In this document: positions 62,709 through 64,000 of the stretch, in pieces
How positions within the stretch are numbered: the first letter of the stretch is position 1
How the letters are laid out: every line of letters begins with the position of its first letter
Origin: Imbricaverruca yamaguchii
Lineage: Eukaryota > Arthropoda > Thecostraca > Neoverrucidae
NCBI GenBank assembly: GCA_034440575.1
Contig: JAOTOL010001186.1
Span: 248,001 to 312,000 of the forward strand
DNA length: 64,000 bases
Direction: 5' to 3'
Translations under genes and position numbers: made by a program
The notes under the pieces: generated by a model
What the model was told of the DNA's origin: nothing
Seen by the model: only the letters and a program-made list of their open reading frames with translations
Databases searched by the model: none

Positions 62709-63224
62709 GAGATGCGGTGGATATAAATGGAAATATGCTTGATTAATTATAGAAATTATGTGGCAGCAGTCGGCAGTGATGGACAGGAGGAGCGGCAGAG
62801 CAGGATCGGATAAAGTAAAACATGGAGTACAGCAGAATTATGCTTGCAACACTTTCTGTCTTCCTCTCCCCGTCCAAATTCACTCGGCCTTTAGACTGAC
62901 AGGGGTTCAAACGATAACTTTATACGTACCCTACCTGCCGTCGTACAACCTATTCTTTACAGTCGAAGCTTTAACTGAACTCAAGGGATACCCTTCAGCT
63001 TTGCGTTCAGGGGTGCAACTATTTTGACTACTGAAAACAGTAGTCAAAAACAGTGAAATTCCGATGGGCGAATACCGACAGCAGTTAGTGGCCCTCCGCG
63101 GGGTTAACGTCAATGGATGACGTGAGGTTACGACCCCCCAGACCAACGGTAGCGTGGTAAATACCTCGGGAACCAGGTGGACGGAGAGGGATTTTTACGT
63201 CCAGAAGACTGAAGTGGCGAGCTG
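62706..63224. other. Stretch without recognised gene
   Basis: Contains a perfect 12-bp hairpin, TTTTGACTACTG / CAGTAGTCAAAA with loop AAAA (63022-63049). Otherwise nothing recognised. Confidence 0.45.
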
Positions 63225-63345
63225 TAAGGGGGGCAAGGGGACCAAAGGGCCTCGGGTTTCCCTTTTCCCCCCCCAAAACAACTCCCAACCCCCCGCCCCC
63301 CCGGGGAAAAAGGGTGGGGGGGGCTTTTTTTTTTAAATTTTTAAC
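63225..63345. other. Low-quality homopolymer-rich segment
   Basis: Successive runs of G, T, C, A and T with a few mixed bases. Similar in look to the window start and 7195-7260. Confidence 0.5.
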
Positions 63346-63840
63346 GTCGTGCTCGGGCGCTGATGGGTGCGCGCCGCGCTTTTCGCTCCGACTGGGTCAC
63401 CAACAGCCGACAAGTAGACGTAGATAATACCGTGTGTGCCTTCCGACACAAGGGGTGATGCTCACATGATGTTTGATATCTACCTAAGGAGTAGCAATGC
63501 TATAGTAAGTAAATTTGTAAGCGAGGCAACCGACCTGCGTGCCGTCCTCCTATGGACTGAACGTTCTCGGGTTATGGTGATCAGTGTTTAAGCCAGTCTG
63601 AAAAGTGTTTAGAGTATTAATATTGCCACATGTGATCTGCATTTTGATGCTGTCCAATTGCGGGAGGCGGTTATGAAGGCATACTTCAGAGGTATCAGCT
63701 CACGCGCTCTGGTTCTTTGATCGCAAGAAGCAGCTGGCCTCGGTGACCCAGAGGCGCAGATGGGGGCGGGCATAGCATGCAAGTGGGAGGGGCCGTTAAG
63801 GAAGGCACCACACTGCGCCCGTCGAGTTTGGCGCCGGACT
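63346..63840. other. Stretch without recognised gene
   Basis: No gene or repeat recognised. Confidence 0.35.
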
Positions 63841-64000
63841 GTAGGTGTTGCAGAACACTGCGCGGTCGTGAGTCCGCCACCGTCCGGTGTTGCAGAACAC
63901 TGCGCGGTCGTGAGTCCGCCACCGTCCGGTGTTGCAGAACACTGCGCGGTCGTGAGTCCGCCACCGTCCGGTGTTGCAGAACACTGCGCGGTCGTGAGTC
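63841..64000 (+). repeat. 42-bp tandem array running off the window
   Basis: Almost four identical copies of GTTGCAGAACACTGCGCGGT followed by CGTGAGTCCGCCACCGTCCG and GT. Since 42 is divisible by three, - strand frames give a clean 14-residue period, but nothing supports translation. Confidence 0.95.

Overview
This is animal nuclear DNA, most likely from an arthropod and possibly a crustacean (order not determined). The reasons are spliced genes with GT-AG introns, two conserved eukaryotic proteins whose sequences read as arthropod-like, arthropod-type LINE fragments, tRNA-derived SINEs, and no bacterial-type gene packing. Most of the window is intron, repeat or intergenic sequence.

Three genes can be built, all on the + strand. 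(1) WDR1/AIP1 (flare), an actin-disassembly WD40 protein, has two coding exons (1907-3304, 5502-5903; 599 aa, complete). (2) TIMM44, the mitochondrial matrix tether of the TIM23 import motor, has seven coding exons between 13168 and 34397 (437 aa; every junction keeps the frame). It spans about 21 kb because its introns are full of repeats. (3) A small Ser/Pro/Arg-rich, probably nuclear protein that I do not recognise has four coding exons (51362-59604; 175 aa). The genes do unrelated jobs and share no obvious pathway.

Layout: 1-1.9 kb, low-quality end and upstream DNA; 1.9-5.9 kb, WDR1; 6-13 kb, intergenic DNA and probably the TIMM44 5' end; 13.2-34.4 kb, TIMM44, with a 3.4-kb minisatellite of a 28-bp unit, SINEs, LINE relics and two TTAA-flanked MITEs in introns; 34.4-51 kb, repeat-rich DNA with a candidate 5' exon near 38.0 kb; 51.4-59.6 kb, the third gene, threaded with minisatellites; 59.6-64 kb, repeats and a low-quality stretch.

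Three signals stand out. First, a very small retroposon family (about 52-64 bp, no pol III promoter seen, AATC- or CCAAT-type tail) has at least seven copies flanked by readable target-site duplications. One copy landed on the 3' splice site of TIMM44 exon 3 and appears to have duplicated it. Another sits just upstream of the start codon of the third gene. Second, the window alternates between blocks with almost no CpG (2.0-5.4, 7.5-9.6, 12.7-14.5 and 38.4-40.6 kb) and CpG-rich DNA. The same repeat families are CpG-decayed inside the blocks and CpG-intact outside, which is the footprint of mosaic germline methylation; WDR1 is cut in two by one block edge. Third, tandem arrays repeatedly run up to exon borders. 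I found no defence system, operon or other clearly new multi-gene system.
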